A DNA stretch of 64,000 nucleotides from Luteimonas gilva (GCF_005239095.1 NZ_SZUA01000001.1:1283049-1347048); one strand, 5' to 3'; numbered from the stretch's first letter, positions 16,501-25,109 are shown. A program made the numbers and translations. The notes: generated by a model not told the origin, from the letters alone.

Positions 16501-17745
16501 ATGGACATTGAGGCGTTTAAGAAAAAGTACGCCTCGACGGAAGTCGAGAAAATAGAAGACGTTGATTACGTAGAAGATGAAGACGGCAACGAATTTCAGG
16601 TTGAAGTAACGTCTTACATTCTCAAGAACGTTCACAACTTAGATAAACTCGTTCTGAAAGTAGATCAGAGTGACTTCGACCGTCTCGACGCGATCATCTC
16701 CTCGAAGCCCGAACTCTTCAAAGAAATTCTTGGCGCGAGAGTTGGGAAGAACGCTGAAATCGTACTGGCGCGCATCCAAAGCCCATCTTTTGGAATCGGG
16801 CTTTATCGACCCGATAACGAACCAATCAAGATATCCACGCAGCATCGCGGCAAGGCCATATCGGTACACATATATATTGGCGGTCCTATAACGACCGACA
16901 TGGGATTTCTCGCCAGCCGCATGATTGGCATCCCTAATATCTCTAGGCATGTCCTCGCCATGGTCAGCGGCCTGCCTGAGCACGGAAAATTTGAATCTGA
17001 CGCAAGGCACGTTTTGCGTTCAGTTCTCTTTGATATCGAACTCACATACGGAATTGCGCTTGAGAGCGCGAACATTGAAACCCTAAGGCGGCGATCAACT
17101 GCGCCAAGACGCCCGCGAAGACCCATCCCTAAGGACGAGCTGCAGTTGATTGTTAAACCCTACATTCCAGAGCTGATTGAGTACTATCACACGGCAACAC
17201 GCGTGGACTATGCGCCATTCAAGTTCATCTGTTACTTTCATATCCTTGAATATTTCATGGATAAGAGCGCACATCGACTAATATCAAAGCGCATTAAACA
17301 AATCATGATGCGCCCTGACTTTCATGTTAACCACTCGGAACATATGGCTGAGGCCATTAAAATTTTCCGAGCGGAGACAGAGAAAAACATGACCGATCGG
17401 ATTAAGATCAATCGTGTCATATCAGAGTACGCACATAGAGAAGAGATCAAAGCCTTTCTTGAAAGGGAAAATCTGCTCGATCATTTCTCAAAAGAACAGA
17501 CTCTCTCCGGACCAAAGGAACTGAAACTTCAGGCCGTGAACCTCGACTCAGAAACGCCCTTCTTTGAGTCGCTTACAAAGAGAATCTACGCGCTCAGATG
17601 CTCAATTGTGCACTCAAATCCTGACTTCGACGAATCAAAGGCCGTTCCGTTCCATCCGAGCGCCGCAAACATGGACCTACTCAGAACTGAAATTGAGCTC
17701 ATGAAAGAACTAGCGCACAAAGTTATAGTCAACAGTGTCGAGTGA
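16501..17745 (+). CDS. Cassette 2 protein with C-terminal HEPN-like R-x4-H motif
   Basis: Product of 414 residues, not a named family. The acidic N-terminus (about 1-30) leads into a mixed domain to about 190. A basic linker (RRRSTAPRRPRRP) follows, then a helical C-terminal half ending with SLTKRIYALRCSIVHSNPDFDESK, in which Arg366-x4-His371 has the form and setting of the HEPN catalytic motif found in RNases of toxin and defence systems. HEPN proteins without an annotated partner are common in mobile DNA. The start is fixed by AAGGGAAG six bases upstream of the ATG, just after attC1. Cassette 3 follows across attC2. RNase activity is inferred. Confidence 0.78.
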   Translation: MDIEAFKKKYASTEVEKIEDVDYVEDEDGNEFQVEVTSYILKNVHNLDKLVLKVDQSDFDRLDAIISSKPELFKEILGARVGKNAEIVLARIQSPSFGIGLYRPDNEPIKISTQHRGKAISVHIYIGGPITTDMGFLASRMIGIPNISRHVLAMVSGLPEHGKFESDARHVLRSVLFDIELTYGIALESANIETLRRRSTAPRRPRRPIPKDELQLIVKPYIPELIEYYHTATRVDYAPFKFICYFHILEYFMDKSAHRLISKRIKQIMMRPDFHVNHSEHMAEAIKIFRAETEKNMTDRIKINRVISEYAHREEIKAFLERENLLDHFSKEQTLSGPKELKLQAVNLDSETPFFESLTKRIYALRCSIVHSNPDFDESKAVPFHPSAANMDLLRTEIELMKELAHKVIVNSVE

Positions 17746-17747
17746 TT

Positions 17748-17807
17748 GGCTAACAATTTGTTCAAGCCGACACCGCTTCGCAGCGCGGCTTAATTCAGGT
17801 GTTAGAC
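17748..17807 (+). other. attC recombination site 2
   Basis: Sixty bases from GGCTAAC (R'') to GTTAGAC (R'), the same length as attC1 and with the same outer stem (TTCAAGCCG opposite CGGCTTAA), an unpaired A, two mismatches in the inner stem and loop TTC. It separates cassettes 2 and 3. Confidence 0.88.
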
Positions 17808-17810
17808 CGC

Positions 17811-18344
17811 ATGCCTGATGTTTCGCGAGATGTAAGAATCAAGATGCTGGCGGAGCGATCAAGCTACGTCGAAAACGTGCTTTGCCATGCCTTGGTGGCT
17901 GGCCTCTCATCATTACTCTGGCAGCGAGATCCAGAGCGTTCGCTCCAAGTCTTTAATTCTGAGGTTGATAACGCTGGTTTTGACGTCATCTTGGCGTGCG
18001 ACAACCAACTCCGCTACGTCCAACTAAAGCAAGCTCATGCTGAAAAGACACCCTCGCATGTCTCCGTCCGCGCCCCATTTGCCCTACTCCCCGGAGCCTG
18101 CGTCGTTCTTATGTCGCATGGTCTAAATGATCTTTCACTCGCAAATTTCCGCTTCTACGGCGGAGCGAGTCCCATCGAACCAATGCCGGATATCGCCAGC
18201 TTTGCAGTATCGAAATCGCCTGGAAGACGTGCGCCTGACGGCACACGTAAAGTCCGCGAGAACTACCGCAATGTACGCGTTAGCCAGTTTCATGGCCCTC
18301 TCAACTGGCCGCAACTATTCGAGGCGCTGTTTCCTGCGGTCTAA
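17811..18344 (+). CDS. Cassette 3 protein, PD-(D/E)XK-like nuclease fold
   Basis: Product of 177 residues. The segment 50-74 (SEVDNAGFDVIL, then LRYVQLKQ) has the layout of a restriction-endonuclease-like active site: an acidic residue (Glu51 or Asp53), Asp58 opening a strand, and Gln71-x-Lys73 ending the next strand, the accepted E-to-Q variant of the (D/E)xK triad. A helix with a Glu/Asn (SSYVENVLCHALV) precedes it. The rest is unremarkable. A GTG at 17799 lies inside attC2, so I used the ATG right after it. Nuclease activity is inferred. The stop overlaps the start of a truncated attC. Confidence 0.78.
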   Translation: MPDVSRDVRIKMLAERSSYVENVLCHALVAGLSSLLWQRDPERSLQVFNSEVDNAGFDVILACDNQLRYVQLKQAHAEKTPSHVSVRAPFALLPGACVVLMSHGLNDLSLANFRFYGGASPIEPMPDIASFAVSKSPGRRAPDGTRKVRENYRNVRVSQFHGPLNWPQLFEALFPAV

Positions 18345-18360
18345 CAGTTCGCTCAAGCCG
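18339..18360 (+). other. Truncated attC site 3, right end of the array
   Basis: GTCTAACAGTTCGCTCAAGCCG matches attC1 in all but one base of the shared stretch, then similarity stops. The second half of the hairpin and the R' box are missing, and the stop codon of a chromosomal serine hydrolase lies 13 bases on. The array appears broken here. Confidence 0.8.
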
Positions 18361-18373
18361 TGCCGAGAGCGAG

Positions 18374-20011
18374 CTAAGGCTTGGCGTCCTTTCCGACCGG
18401 CACCAACCGCAAATCCTGGAAATCGAAACTGAAGTCGGTCAGCGGCGACACCGGCTCCATGCGCGCTTCGCGGATCGCGCCGTCCGGCGTCAACGCGAAG
18501 CTGAGGAAAGCGTCCGCATTCAACGAACGGTCGCGCCACTTCACCAGGAACACGTCGTGCTGCCAGTGTTCCAGATCGCCGATCAACTGCGCGGTCTTGG
18601 AGAACTGGATCTGCAGGCCCTTGCCGCCCTGGCTCACCACGACGTCGCCGTACCACGGATCCCGATAGGTGCCCGCGTAATTCGTCAGCGGCAGCGACGG
18701 CTTCGACGAAGCGTCGCGCGCGGCCACGTGCTTTTTCCAATCCTCGTCGGCGCTGCCCTCCGACTTGGCGACCGCCTTGGCGTAAGCGCCGACCCAATCG
18801 GTCTTCGGCGCGCCCAACATCGCGTCCAGTGCGCGCAGCGTGACCGCGTTGAAGGCCGCACCGACTTCCTGGCTGGTCAGCACGATCACGCCGACCTTCT
18901 TGCCCGGCACCAAGGTCAGCCGCGAAACCATGCCCGGCCAGCCGCCCGTGTGCCAGACCAGTTTCTGGCCGCGGTAGTCGGACAAGTTCCAACCTTCGCC
19001 GTAGCCGAGGAAATTCGGCATCGCCGGCGCGAGCTCCGGCACCGACGCATCGCCGATCGGAATCGGGGTGATGATCGACCACATCTCCTTCTGCCGCTTG
19101 GCGCTGAACAGGCGTTTGGCGCCGTCGCCTTCGCCGGAAAGGACGCCGCCGTTCAATTGCAGGTTCATCCACTTGGTCAGATCGTGCACGCTGGAATAGA
19201 TGCCGCCGGCCGCCGCCACGTTCGACCACGACATCATCGGCACCGGCTTGAGCTCGGTGAAGTTCGACTTGGCGTGGCCGATGGCGACGTTGTCGCCGGG
19301 CTTGATCGAATCGCTGTTGAAGCGCGTCGCATCCATGCCCAGCGGCCCGAAGATGCGGCTGCGCAGGAATTGCTCGTAGCTCTGGCCGCTGGCCTTCTCG
19401 ATCACCAATTGCGCCACGCCGTACAAGATGTTGTCGTAGGCGTACTGGCTGCGGAAATTGCCCGTCAGCGGCACGTAGCGCAGGCGTTCGGCGATCTCAC
19501 GGGTGCTGTAGGTGGTCGCCGGCCAGAACAGCAGGTCGCCGGCGCCCAGGCTCAGGCCGCTGCGGTGCACCAGCAGGTCGCGGATGCGCATCTCGCGGGT
19601 GACGTAAGGATCGGACATCTGGAACCAGGGCAGATGATCGATCACCCGGTCGTCCAGGCTCAGCTTCTTCTCGTCGGCCAGGATCGACAACGAAGCCGCG
19701 GTGAAGGCCTTGGTGTTGGAAGCGATCGCGAACAGCGTGTTCGCATCCACCGGCGCGTTCTTGCCCAGTTCGCGCACGCCGTAGCCGCGCTCGAGCACGA
19801 TCTTGCCGTCCTGTACGATCGCCACCGCGATGCCCGGCACGTCGAATTGCTTGCGCACGCTTTCGACGTAAGCGTCGAAATCGTCGAGGTTCGCGATCGC
19901 CGACTGCGCGGTATCGGAGGCAGGCGCTTGCTGCGCCGCAGCGGCGCCGCAGAACGCAAGGGCGAGAAAAGCGAGGCAGGCGCCGCGCAGCGGCGTCGGT
20001 GCGAGGGTCAT
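18374..20011 (-). CDS. Exported serine hydrolase, beta-lactamase class C-like
   Basis: Product of 545 residues with a signal peptide (about 1-27, ending AAAAQQ). The penicillin-binding/AmpC fold is shown by Ser98-Asn-Thr-Lys101 (S-x-x-K), Tyr192-Asp-Asn194 (Y-x-N) and His354-Thr-Gly-Gly (the K/H-T-G triad). A C-terminal beta domain from about 430 (YAGTYRDPWYGDVVVSQGGKGLQIQF) is of the DUF3471 type. Relatives are esterases, D-aminopeptidases or peptidases rather than resistance enzymes. I chose the ATG ten codons into the frame, with GGGGAA before it. Its stop lies 13 bp from the broken end of the cassette array, but its codon use is native. Confidence 0.9.
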   Translation of the reverse strand: MTLAPTPLRGACLAFLALAFCGAAAAQQAPASDTAQSAIANLDDFDAYVESVRKQFDVPGIAVAIVQDGKIVLERGYGVRELGKNAPVDANTLFAIASNTKAFTAASLSILADEKKLSLDDRVIDHLPWFQMSDPYVTREMRIRDLLVHRSGLSLGAGDLLFWPATTYSTREIAERLRYVPLTGNFRSQYAYDNILYGVAQLVIEKASGQSYEQFLRSRIFGPLGMDATRFNSDSIKPGDNVAIGHAKSNFTELKPVPMMSWSNVAAAGGIYSSVHDLTKWMNLQLNGGVLSGEGDGAKRLFSAKRQKEMWSIITPIPIGDASVPELAPAMPNFLGYGEGWNLSDYRGQKLVWHTGGWPGMVSRLTLVPGKKVGVIVLTSQEVGAAFNAVTLRALDAMLGAPKTDWVGAYAKAVAKSEGSADEDWKKHVAARDASSKPSLPLTNYAGTYRDPWYGDVVVSQGGKGLQIQFSKTAQLIGDLEHWQHDVFLVKWRDRSLNADAFLSFALTPDGAIREARMEPVSPLTDFSFDFQDLRLVPVGKDAKP

Positions 20012-20133
20012 GCGGATTCCCCGGGAAGGCGACCGGGGCATTGTAGACAGCCGCGCGTCCCCGGCCTATGCCATCGGTTGGGTCGCCTGCCCGGCTGCGC
20101 TACCCTGCAAGCCTGCCCGCCGCAGGAACCGGC

Positions 20134-20943
20134 ATGGGATACGCCGTCCTCGCTCCGCCCGCACCACTCTCGGACTGGATCGAATCGATCTGGGATTGGG
20201 ACATGCCGCAGCAGGCGCACCGTTTCGAACGAATGCTGCCTTCGGCCTGCGCGCAGCTGACCATCAACCTGGCCGAAGACGAAACCCGCGTGTACGACGA
20301 TGCGCTGAACTGCAAGCGCAATGCCGGCGCGGCGCTGGATGCGCCTTCGCACCGCAGCTTCGTCATCGATACCGCCGAACAAGTCGCGGTCTGCGGCGTG
20401 GTGTTCAAGCCCGGCGCGTCCGCGCCGCTGTTCCGGCAGCGCATGGATGCGTTGGCCAACGGCCAGATCGATCTGGACGATTTGCTCCCCGGGCACGGAC
20501 GCGACTTGCGCACGCGTCTGCTCGAAGCGGGCAGCGCGGCGCGAAGACTGGAGATCCTGCAGCGTTGGCTGAAGGCATTGGCGCGCGACGCGCGGCCGCA
20601 GCCCGCGATCGCCCATGCCCTGCACGTCTTCGAAGCTTCGCCGCAGATCGGGCGCATCGGTGCGATCGCCGCCGATCTCGGCTGGTCCCCGCGCCGGTTC
20701 AGCCAATGCTTCCGCGAACAGGTAGGCATGTCGCCCAAGCGCTACGCGCGCCTGCAGCGGTTCCACCGCGTCGCGGCGATAGCGCAGCGCGGCGGCCGGA
20801 TCGACTGGGCCGGCGTGGCCGCCGACGGCGGCTTCCACGACCAGCCGCATCTGGTGCGCGAATTCCGCGCCTTCTCGGGATTCGCGCCGACCGCTTACCT
20901 GGCGCAGCGCGGCCCTTGGCCCGGGCACATCCCGCTCGATTAG
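20134..20943 (+). CDS. AraC-family transcriptional regulator
   Basis: Regulator of 269 residues. The N-terminal DUF6597-type domain (PLSDWIESIWDWDMP, then FERMLPSACAQLTINLAED) is followed by the AraC DNA-binding double helix-turn-helix from about 180 (IGRIGAIAADLGWSPRRFSQCFREQVGMSPKRYARLQRF, then VAADGGFHDQPHLVREFRAFSGFAPTAY). The effector is unknown. GCAGGAACC before the internal ATG fixes the start. It is divergent from the serine hydrolase across about 120 bp and followed by small same-strand genes. Confidence 0.88.
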   Translation: MGYAVLAPPAPLSDWIESIWDWDMPQQAHRFERMLPSACAQLTINLAEDETRVYDDALNCKRNAGAALDAPSHRSFVIDTAEQVAVCGVVFKPGASAPLFRQRMDALANGQIDLDDLLPGHGRDLRTRLLEAGSAARRLEILQRWLKALARDARPQPAIAHALHVFEASPQIGRIGAIAADLGWSPRRFSQCFREQVGMSPKRYARLQRFHRVAAIAQRGGRIDWAGVAADGGFHDQPHLVREFRAFSGFAPTAYLAQRGPWPGHIPLD

Positions 20944-21011
20944 CCGGAATATCCAAGACGCCCTCGCCCGCACCGGCTAAGTTCGGACGGAATCCGCCGC
21001 GACCATCCGAC

Positions 21012-21338
21012 ATGAAGCTCGACCAAGCCCGCCGCTATGCGCTGTCCTTGCCCGAAACAGTCGAGCAGCCGCATTTCGATTACGCCTCGTTCCGGGTCGG
21101 CGGCAAGATTTTCGCCACCGCGCCGCCCGACGGCGGGTACTTGCATGTTTTCGTCGGCGAGGAACAGCGCGAACGCGCTTTGGCGTTGGCGCCCGGTTCG
21201 ACGGAGAAGTTGTTTTGGGGCAAACGCGTGGTCGGCTTGCGGATCGCGCTGAAGGACGCGAAGCCGGCGTTCGTGCAAGGCCTGCTGTCGCAGGCGTGGC
21301 GGGAAAAGGCGCCGAAATGGCTACAGGCCCGGGTTTGA
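21012..21338 (+). CDS. MmcQ/YjbR-family protein
   Basis: Product of 108 residues with the compact YjbR-like fold: an N-terminal helix (ARRYALSLPETVEQPHFDYASFRVGGKIFAT), a beta stretch (GYLHVFVGEEQRERAL) and the C-terminal LLSQAWREKAPKWL. Family members bind DNA in a CyaY-like fold, but no physiological role is settled. It begins 68 bp after the AraC gene and could be co-transcribed with it. Confidence 0.82.
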   Translation: MKLDQARRYALSLPETVEQPHFDYASFRVGGKIFATAPPDGGYLHVFVGEEQRERALALAPGSTEKLFWGKRVVGLRIALKDAKPAFVQGLLSQAWREKAPKWLQARV

Positions 21339-21424
21339 GGACCGCTCGCTTCGCCATCTAAAGGCACATGGCGCGGCTGCGGCATGTTTGGAATACTCCG
21401 CCCGTCCCTTCCGGAAACGCCACG

Positions 21425-21961
21425 ATGCTGCGATCAGTCGCGAACTGCTTCTTTATCCTTCTGTGCGCGTCTTCCGGCGCCGCTGCCGCGGACAAGCCCG
21501 CGCCGCCGGCGCTAAGCAAAGTTCCCGACGCCTTGGTCGGTTTTCTCTCGGGCGCATGGACCGGCGAAGGCGCCTTCGCCAACGGCAAGAAAATCGAAGC
21601 CGACGTTTCGTTCGCTTCCGACCTGGACGGACAGTGGCTGGCCTACCGCCACGCGGACCGCCCTCCCGGCAAGTACAAGGCCGTCGGCATGTGGGGCTAC
21701 GCGAAGGGCGGCGAATTCGTGATGACCTTGAATGACAATTTCGGCGGCGCCCGGCGCTTCGCGAGCGAGGGCTGGCGCGACGGCCGCGTGGTCTTCGAAA
21801 ACGTCGCCAACGCCGGCGCGCCGGCCGTCGGCCGCGAACGCTTCGTTTTCGAGCGCTACGAAGGCGACCGCCTCAAGATGACCTACGAACGCGGCGACGG
21901 CGAAGACCGATGGCGCATGGTGGATTACGTGGTATTCACCCGCAAAGCCGCATCTTCCTGA
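21425..21961 (+). CDS. Exported beta-rich protein, lipocalin/DUF1579-like
   Basis: Product of 178 residues with a signal peptide (SVANCFFILLCASSGAAA). The mature part is an alternating-strand beta domain (FLSGAWTGEGAF, QWLAYRHA, AVGMWGYAKGGEFVMTLNDNFG, RMVDYVVFTRKA) of the kind seen in DUF1579 and lipocalin-like barrels that bind small molecules. I infer the fold; the ligand is unknown. I used the ATG 19 codons into the open frame because the signal sequence starts there. The DUF72 gene follows 24 bp later. Confidence 0.72.
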   Translation: MLRSVANCFFILLCASSGAAAADKPAPPALSKVPDALVGFLSGAWTGEGAFANGKKIEADVSFASDLDGQWLAYRHADRPPGKYKAVGMWGYAKGGEFVMTLNDNFGGARRFASEGWRDGRVVFENVANAGAPAVGRERFVFERYEGDRLKMTYERGDGEDRWRMVDYVVFTRKAASS

Positions 21962-21985
21962 CGGACTCGCCACGGACCCGCACCG

Positions 21986-22831
21986 ATGACCCGCGCATCC
22001 CAGACCCAAACTTCGACGGGCCGCGTCACCGTCGGCATCGGCGGCTGGACCTTCGCGCCGTGGCGCGACAATTTCTATCCCAAAGGCCTGGTGCAAAGGC
22101 GCGAACTGGAATTCGCCAGCCGCCATGTCACCGCGATCGAGATCAACGGCACTTATTACGGCACGCAAAAGCCCGTCACTTACGCTAAATGGCGCGACGA
22201 GACGCCGGAAGATTTCGTGTTCTCGGCCAAGGCGCCGAAGCGGATCATGGCTTCTCGCGCATTGGCCAAGACCGGCCCGCAGATCGAGGATTTCGTCGGC
22301 GGCATCGTCGAACTGGGCGACAAGCTCGGCCCGCTGGTGTGGCAGTTCGAGCAAGGACGCAAGCTGGAAGCCGGCGATTTCGACGAATTCCTGGACTTGC
22401 TGCCCAAGCAATCCGGTGCGCGCGGTTTGCGGCACGTGCTCGACGTGCGCGATGCGTTTTTCATCGATGCCCGCTTCCTGGACTCGGCGCGCAAGCGCGG
22501 CATGGCGACCGTGTTCACCGATTCGCCCGACTACCCTTCCTTCGCCGACGTCACCACCGATTTCATCTATGCGCGGCTGATGCGAAGTCGATCCTCCGTT
22601 GCGACCGGCTATCCGGATGCGGAGCTGCAAACGTGGGCCGAACGCGCGCTGCGATGGGCCGCGGGCGGCGAACCCGAGGATCTGCCGAAAATAGCCCCGG
22701 CGGCGGCCGAGGCGCGGCCACGCGACGTGTTCCTTTACTTCATCAGCGCAGCGAAGGAACGCAATCCGGCCGCGGCGATGAAACTGTTGGAACAGCTCGG
22801 CCTGCAGCCGTCCGAAGCTTTTCGGCCGTAA
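21986..22831 (+). CDS. DUF72 family protein (YecE-like TIM barrel)
   Basis: Product of 281 residues with DUF72 signatures: VGIGGWTFAPWRDNFYPKG at the N-terminus, INGTYYGTQKPVTYAKWRDETPEDFVFSAKAP, LGPLVWQFEQ and DSPDYPSFADVTTDFIYARLM. The family is a TIM barrel of unknown reaction, found across bacteria. It is cytosolic, with no signal peptide. It follows the exported beta-rich protein by 24 bp and lies 89 bp before a Tat-exported aldo/keto reductase. Confidence 0.87.
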   Translation: MTRASQTQTSTGRVTVGIGGWTFAPWRDNFYPKGLVQRRELEFASRHVTAIEINGTYYGTQKPVTYAKWRDETPEDFVFSAKAPKRIMASRALAKTGPQIEDFVGGIVELGDKLGPLVWQFEQGRKLEAGDFDEFLDLLPKQSGARGLRHVLDVRDAFFIDARFLDSARKRGMATVFTDSPDYPSFADVTTDFIYARLMRSRSSVATGYPDAELQTWAERALRWAAGGEPEDLPKIAPAAAEARPRDVFLYFISAAKERNPAAAMKLLEQLGLQPSEAFRP

Positions 22832-22920
22832 TCCAGCATCCGTGCCGTCCGGCACTGTCGGCTCACGTCGCGTTACCGGAAATTGCGCCAGGATCGGCCG
22901 ACGTCCCGCAGGAGTTAGCC

Positions 22921-23883
22921 ATGCCTACTCGCCGTGAATTCATCGCCAGCACCGCTCTGACCGCAACCGCCGCCGCGCTGATTCCGCTCGGCGCATGCAG
23001 CCAGGAAAACACCGCGCCGGTCGCCGCGGCCGATACGGCCGAAAAACCGTTCTCCGGCAAACTGATCGAACGCGCGATCCCCTCCACCGGCGAACGGGTA
23101 CCCGTCATCGGCATGGGCACGTCCGGCAGTTTCGAAGTCGGCGCCGATACGGCTGAGCGCGATCCCCTGCGCGAGGTGCTTAAGCGTTTCGTCGCGGCCG
23201 GCGCCACGGCGATCGACACCGCGCCCACCTACGGCACCGCCGAGGACGTGCTCGGCGATTTGCTCGCCGAATCGGGCGCGCGTGGCAAGCTCTTCCTGGC
23301 CACGAAATTGTCCGGCGTGACGGGCCGCGACGAAGGCCTGGCCCAGTTCGGCGAATCCTTGCGCCGCCTGAAGACCGACAAGGTCGAGCTGCTGCAAGTG
23401 CACAACCTGCGCGACACCGAAACACAGCTGGCTTTGGCGCGGGAGCTGAAACAGCAGGGCAAGGTGAAATACGTCGGCCTGACCCACTACGTCGAAAGCG
23501 CGCAGCAGGATCTGGCGGAAGCGATGCGCAAGCTCAAGCCGGATTTCGTGCAGATCAATTATTCGCCGGTATCGCGCGGCGCCGAACGACGCATCTTCCC
23601 GCTGGCCAAGGATCTGGGCATCGCGGTGATGGTCAACCGCGCGTTCGAAGACGGCCGCCTGTTCGCCCAAGTGAAAAGCAAGCCCGTCCCGGACTGGGCC
23701 AAGGAAGTGGGTGCGGATTCTTGGGCGCAGCTGTTCCTGAAATTCGCGATCAGCCCGCCGGAAGTGACCGTGGTCGTTCCGGCGACGTCGAAACCGAAGA
23801 ACCAGACCGACAACCTCAAAGCCGGCGTCGGGGGTTTGCTGGACGGGAGCCAGCGTTCGGCCCTGATTGCGGCGTTGGGCTAG
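22921..23883 (+). CDS. Tat-exported aldo/keto reductase, paralogue 1
   Basis: Product of 320 residues starting with a twin-arginine signal (MPTRREFIASTALTATAAALIPLGAC; the Cys26 context could also make it a lipoprotein). The rest is a TIM-barrel aldo/keto reductase with the full catalytic tetrad Asp99, Tyr104, Lys129 and His161, and a C-terminal cofactor region (VPATSKPKNQTDNLKAG). The family uses NADPH, which is not normally available outside the cytosol; a cofactor loaded before Tat export would solve this. GGAG precedes the ATG. A close paralogue lies at 26064 beyond a two-component system. Confidence 0.88.
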   Translation: MPTRREFIASTALTATAAALIPLGACSQENTAPVAAADTAEKPFSGKLIERAIPSTGERVPVIGMGTSGSFEVGADTAERDPLREVLKRFVAAGATAIDTAPTYGTAEDVLGDLLAESGARGKLFLATKLSGVTGRDEGLAQFGESLRRLKTDKVELLQVHNLRDTETQLALARELKQQGKVKYVGLTHYVESAQQDLAEAMRKLKPDFVQINYSPVSRGAERRIFPLAKDLGIAVMVNRAFEDGRLFAQVKSKPVPDWAKEVGADSWAQLFLKFAISPPEVTVVVPATSKPKNQTDNLKAGVGGLLDGSQRSALIAALG

Positions 23884-23975
23884 CTGTCGCGCGCCGAAAC
23901 GTGCGCTAAGCGCGCCGACCCGATCGGTTCGGGCCCGGGAGCCGTTTATGCTTATGCGTCGCAGTTCGCACAACC

Positions 23976-25109
23976 ATGACCCCGGATCCCGCGCCCTCGA
24001 ATCCTCTTGTCGGCAAGCCGCGTCCGAAGGGCCTGAATTCGGGGGTCCTGTTCTGGGCGCTGCACATCGCCGGCTGGGGCGGATTTTTCCTGGTCGGCTA
24101 TCTGTCCGCGATCGCGAACGGCAAGCCTTGCGAGATATGGAAGCTCCTGTTCGCCGTCGCCGCGACCGGCTTCTTCGGCACGCTCGGTCTGCGCTACCTG
24201 TTGCGGGCCTGCCGCGATCTGCCGCCGCTGCGCGTGACCATGCTGATGATCGCGCCGGTGCTGGTGGTCGCGGCCGCGATGGGGCTGACCTTCATCGGCG
24301 GATTGGGCATGGGATGGTGCGACGTATGCCAGCCGATGTCGCGGGTGAACTATGTGGCCTACGTCTTCAACCAGCTGAACGTGGTGGTGGGCTGGACCAG
24401 CCTGTATTTGGTCATCACCAACTGGCGAAAACTGCAGTTGCAGACCCAAGCGGCGCTGGCTGCGACCGCGATGGCGCACCAGGCGCAGCTGAAGATGCTG
24501 CGCTACCAGCTGAATCCGCATTTCCTGTTCAACACCTTGAACGCGATTTCCACTTTGGTGCTGGACCGCGACAACGCCACCGCCAACCGCATGGTGCAAG
24601 GGCTCAGCGCCTTCCTGCGCCACTCGCTGGACGCCGATCCGATGCAGCGGGTGACGCTGAAGCAGGAAATAGACGCGATCGGCTTGTATCTGGAGATAGA
24701 AAAAACCCGCTTCGCCGAACGCTTGCGGGTGAGCATCGATGTCGAACCCGCCTGCTGGTCGGCGCTGATGCCTAGCCTGCTGCTGCAGCCGCTGGTGGAG
24801 AACGCGATCAAGTACGCGGTGGCCAAGCGCGTGGAAGGCGGCACGCTCGGCTTGCAAGCCTCGCTCGCAGGCGATCGCCTGCGGCTTTCCGTCACCGACG
24901 ACGGCCCGGGCTGGCCCGCGCTGAAGGAAGGCGGCGTGCTGCCCGACCAGGGGCCGCAAGGCACGCGGGTCGGGCTGGCCAACACTCGCGAGCGGCTGCG
25001 CGTCCTCTACGGCGAACGGCAGAGCTTCGAGGCGCGCAACCGCGACGAGGGCGGCTTCATGGTGACGATGACGCTGCCGTTCGAAATCAGAGGCGCCCCC
25101 AGGGAATGA
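23976..25109 (+). CDS. LytS-type sensor histidine kinase
   Basis: Membrane kinase of 377 residues with four N-terminal transmembrane helices (about 25-150), a short coiled region (QTQAALAATAMAHQAQLKML), and the His_kinase domain with NPHFLFNTLNAIS (phospho-acceptor His182). A HATPase domain follows (LLLQPLVENAIKYAV, DDGPGWP, GTRVGLANTRERLRVLYG). There is no recognisable ligand domain beyond the membrane part. Its stop overlaps the start of the LytTR regulator (ATGA), so they form one two-component system. The signal is unknown. Confidence 0.92.
   Translation: MTPDPAPSNPLVGKPRPKGLNSGVLFWALHIAGWGGFFLVGYLSAIANGKPCEIWKLLFAVAATGFFGTLGLRYLLRACRDLPPLRVTMLMIAPVLVVAAAMGLTFIGGLGMGWCDVCQPMSRVNYVAYVFNQLNVVVGWTSLYLVITNWRKLQLQTQAALAATAMAHQAQLKMLRYQLNPHFLFNTLNAISTLVLDRDNATANRMVQGLSAFLRHSLDADPMQRVTLKQEIDAIGLYLEIEKTRFAERLRVSIDVEPACWSALMPSLLLQPLVENAIKYAVAKRVEGGTLGLQASLAGDRLRLSVTDDGPGWPALKEGGVLPDQGPQGTRVGLANTRERLRVLYGERQSFEARNRDEGGFMVTMTLPFEIRGAPRE

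Larger units (their letters stand above)
15789..18360 (+). mobile_element. Integron gene-cassette array without integrase
   Basis: Three same-strand ORFs alternate with attC sites. Cassette joints are at the GTTRRRY cores 15789-15795, 16477-16483 and 17801-17807, and the third attC is cut off near 18360. Codon use is less GC-biased than in the flanking genes. No intI gene lies in the window, so this fits a cluster of attC sites lacking an integrase, or the distal end of an array whose platform was lost. Confidence 0.82.

Noticed and set aside
16424-17807. Direct repeats reminiscent of a CRISPR array
   Set aside because: Only two and a half copies, spaced by more than 1 kb with ORFs between them, and with attC architecture. 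No cas gene is present.
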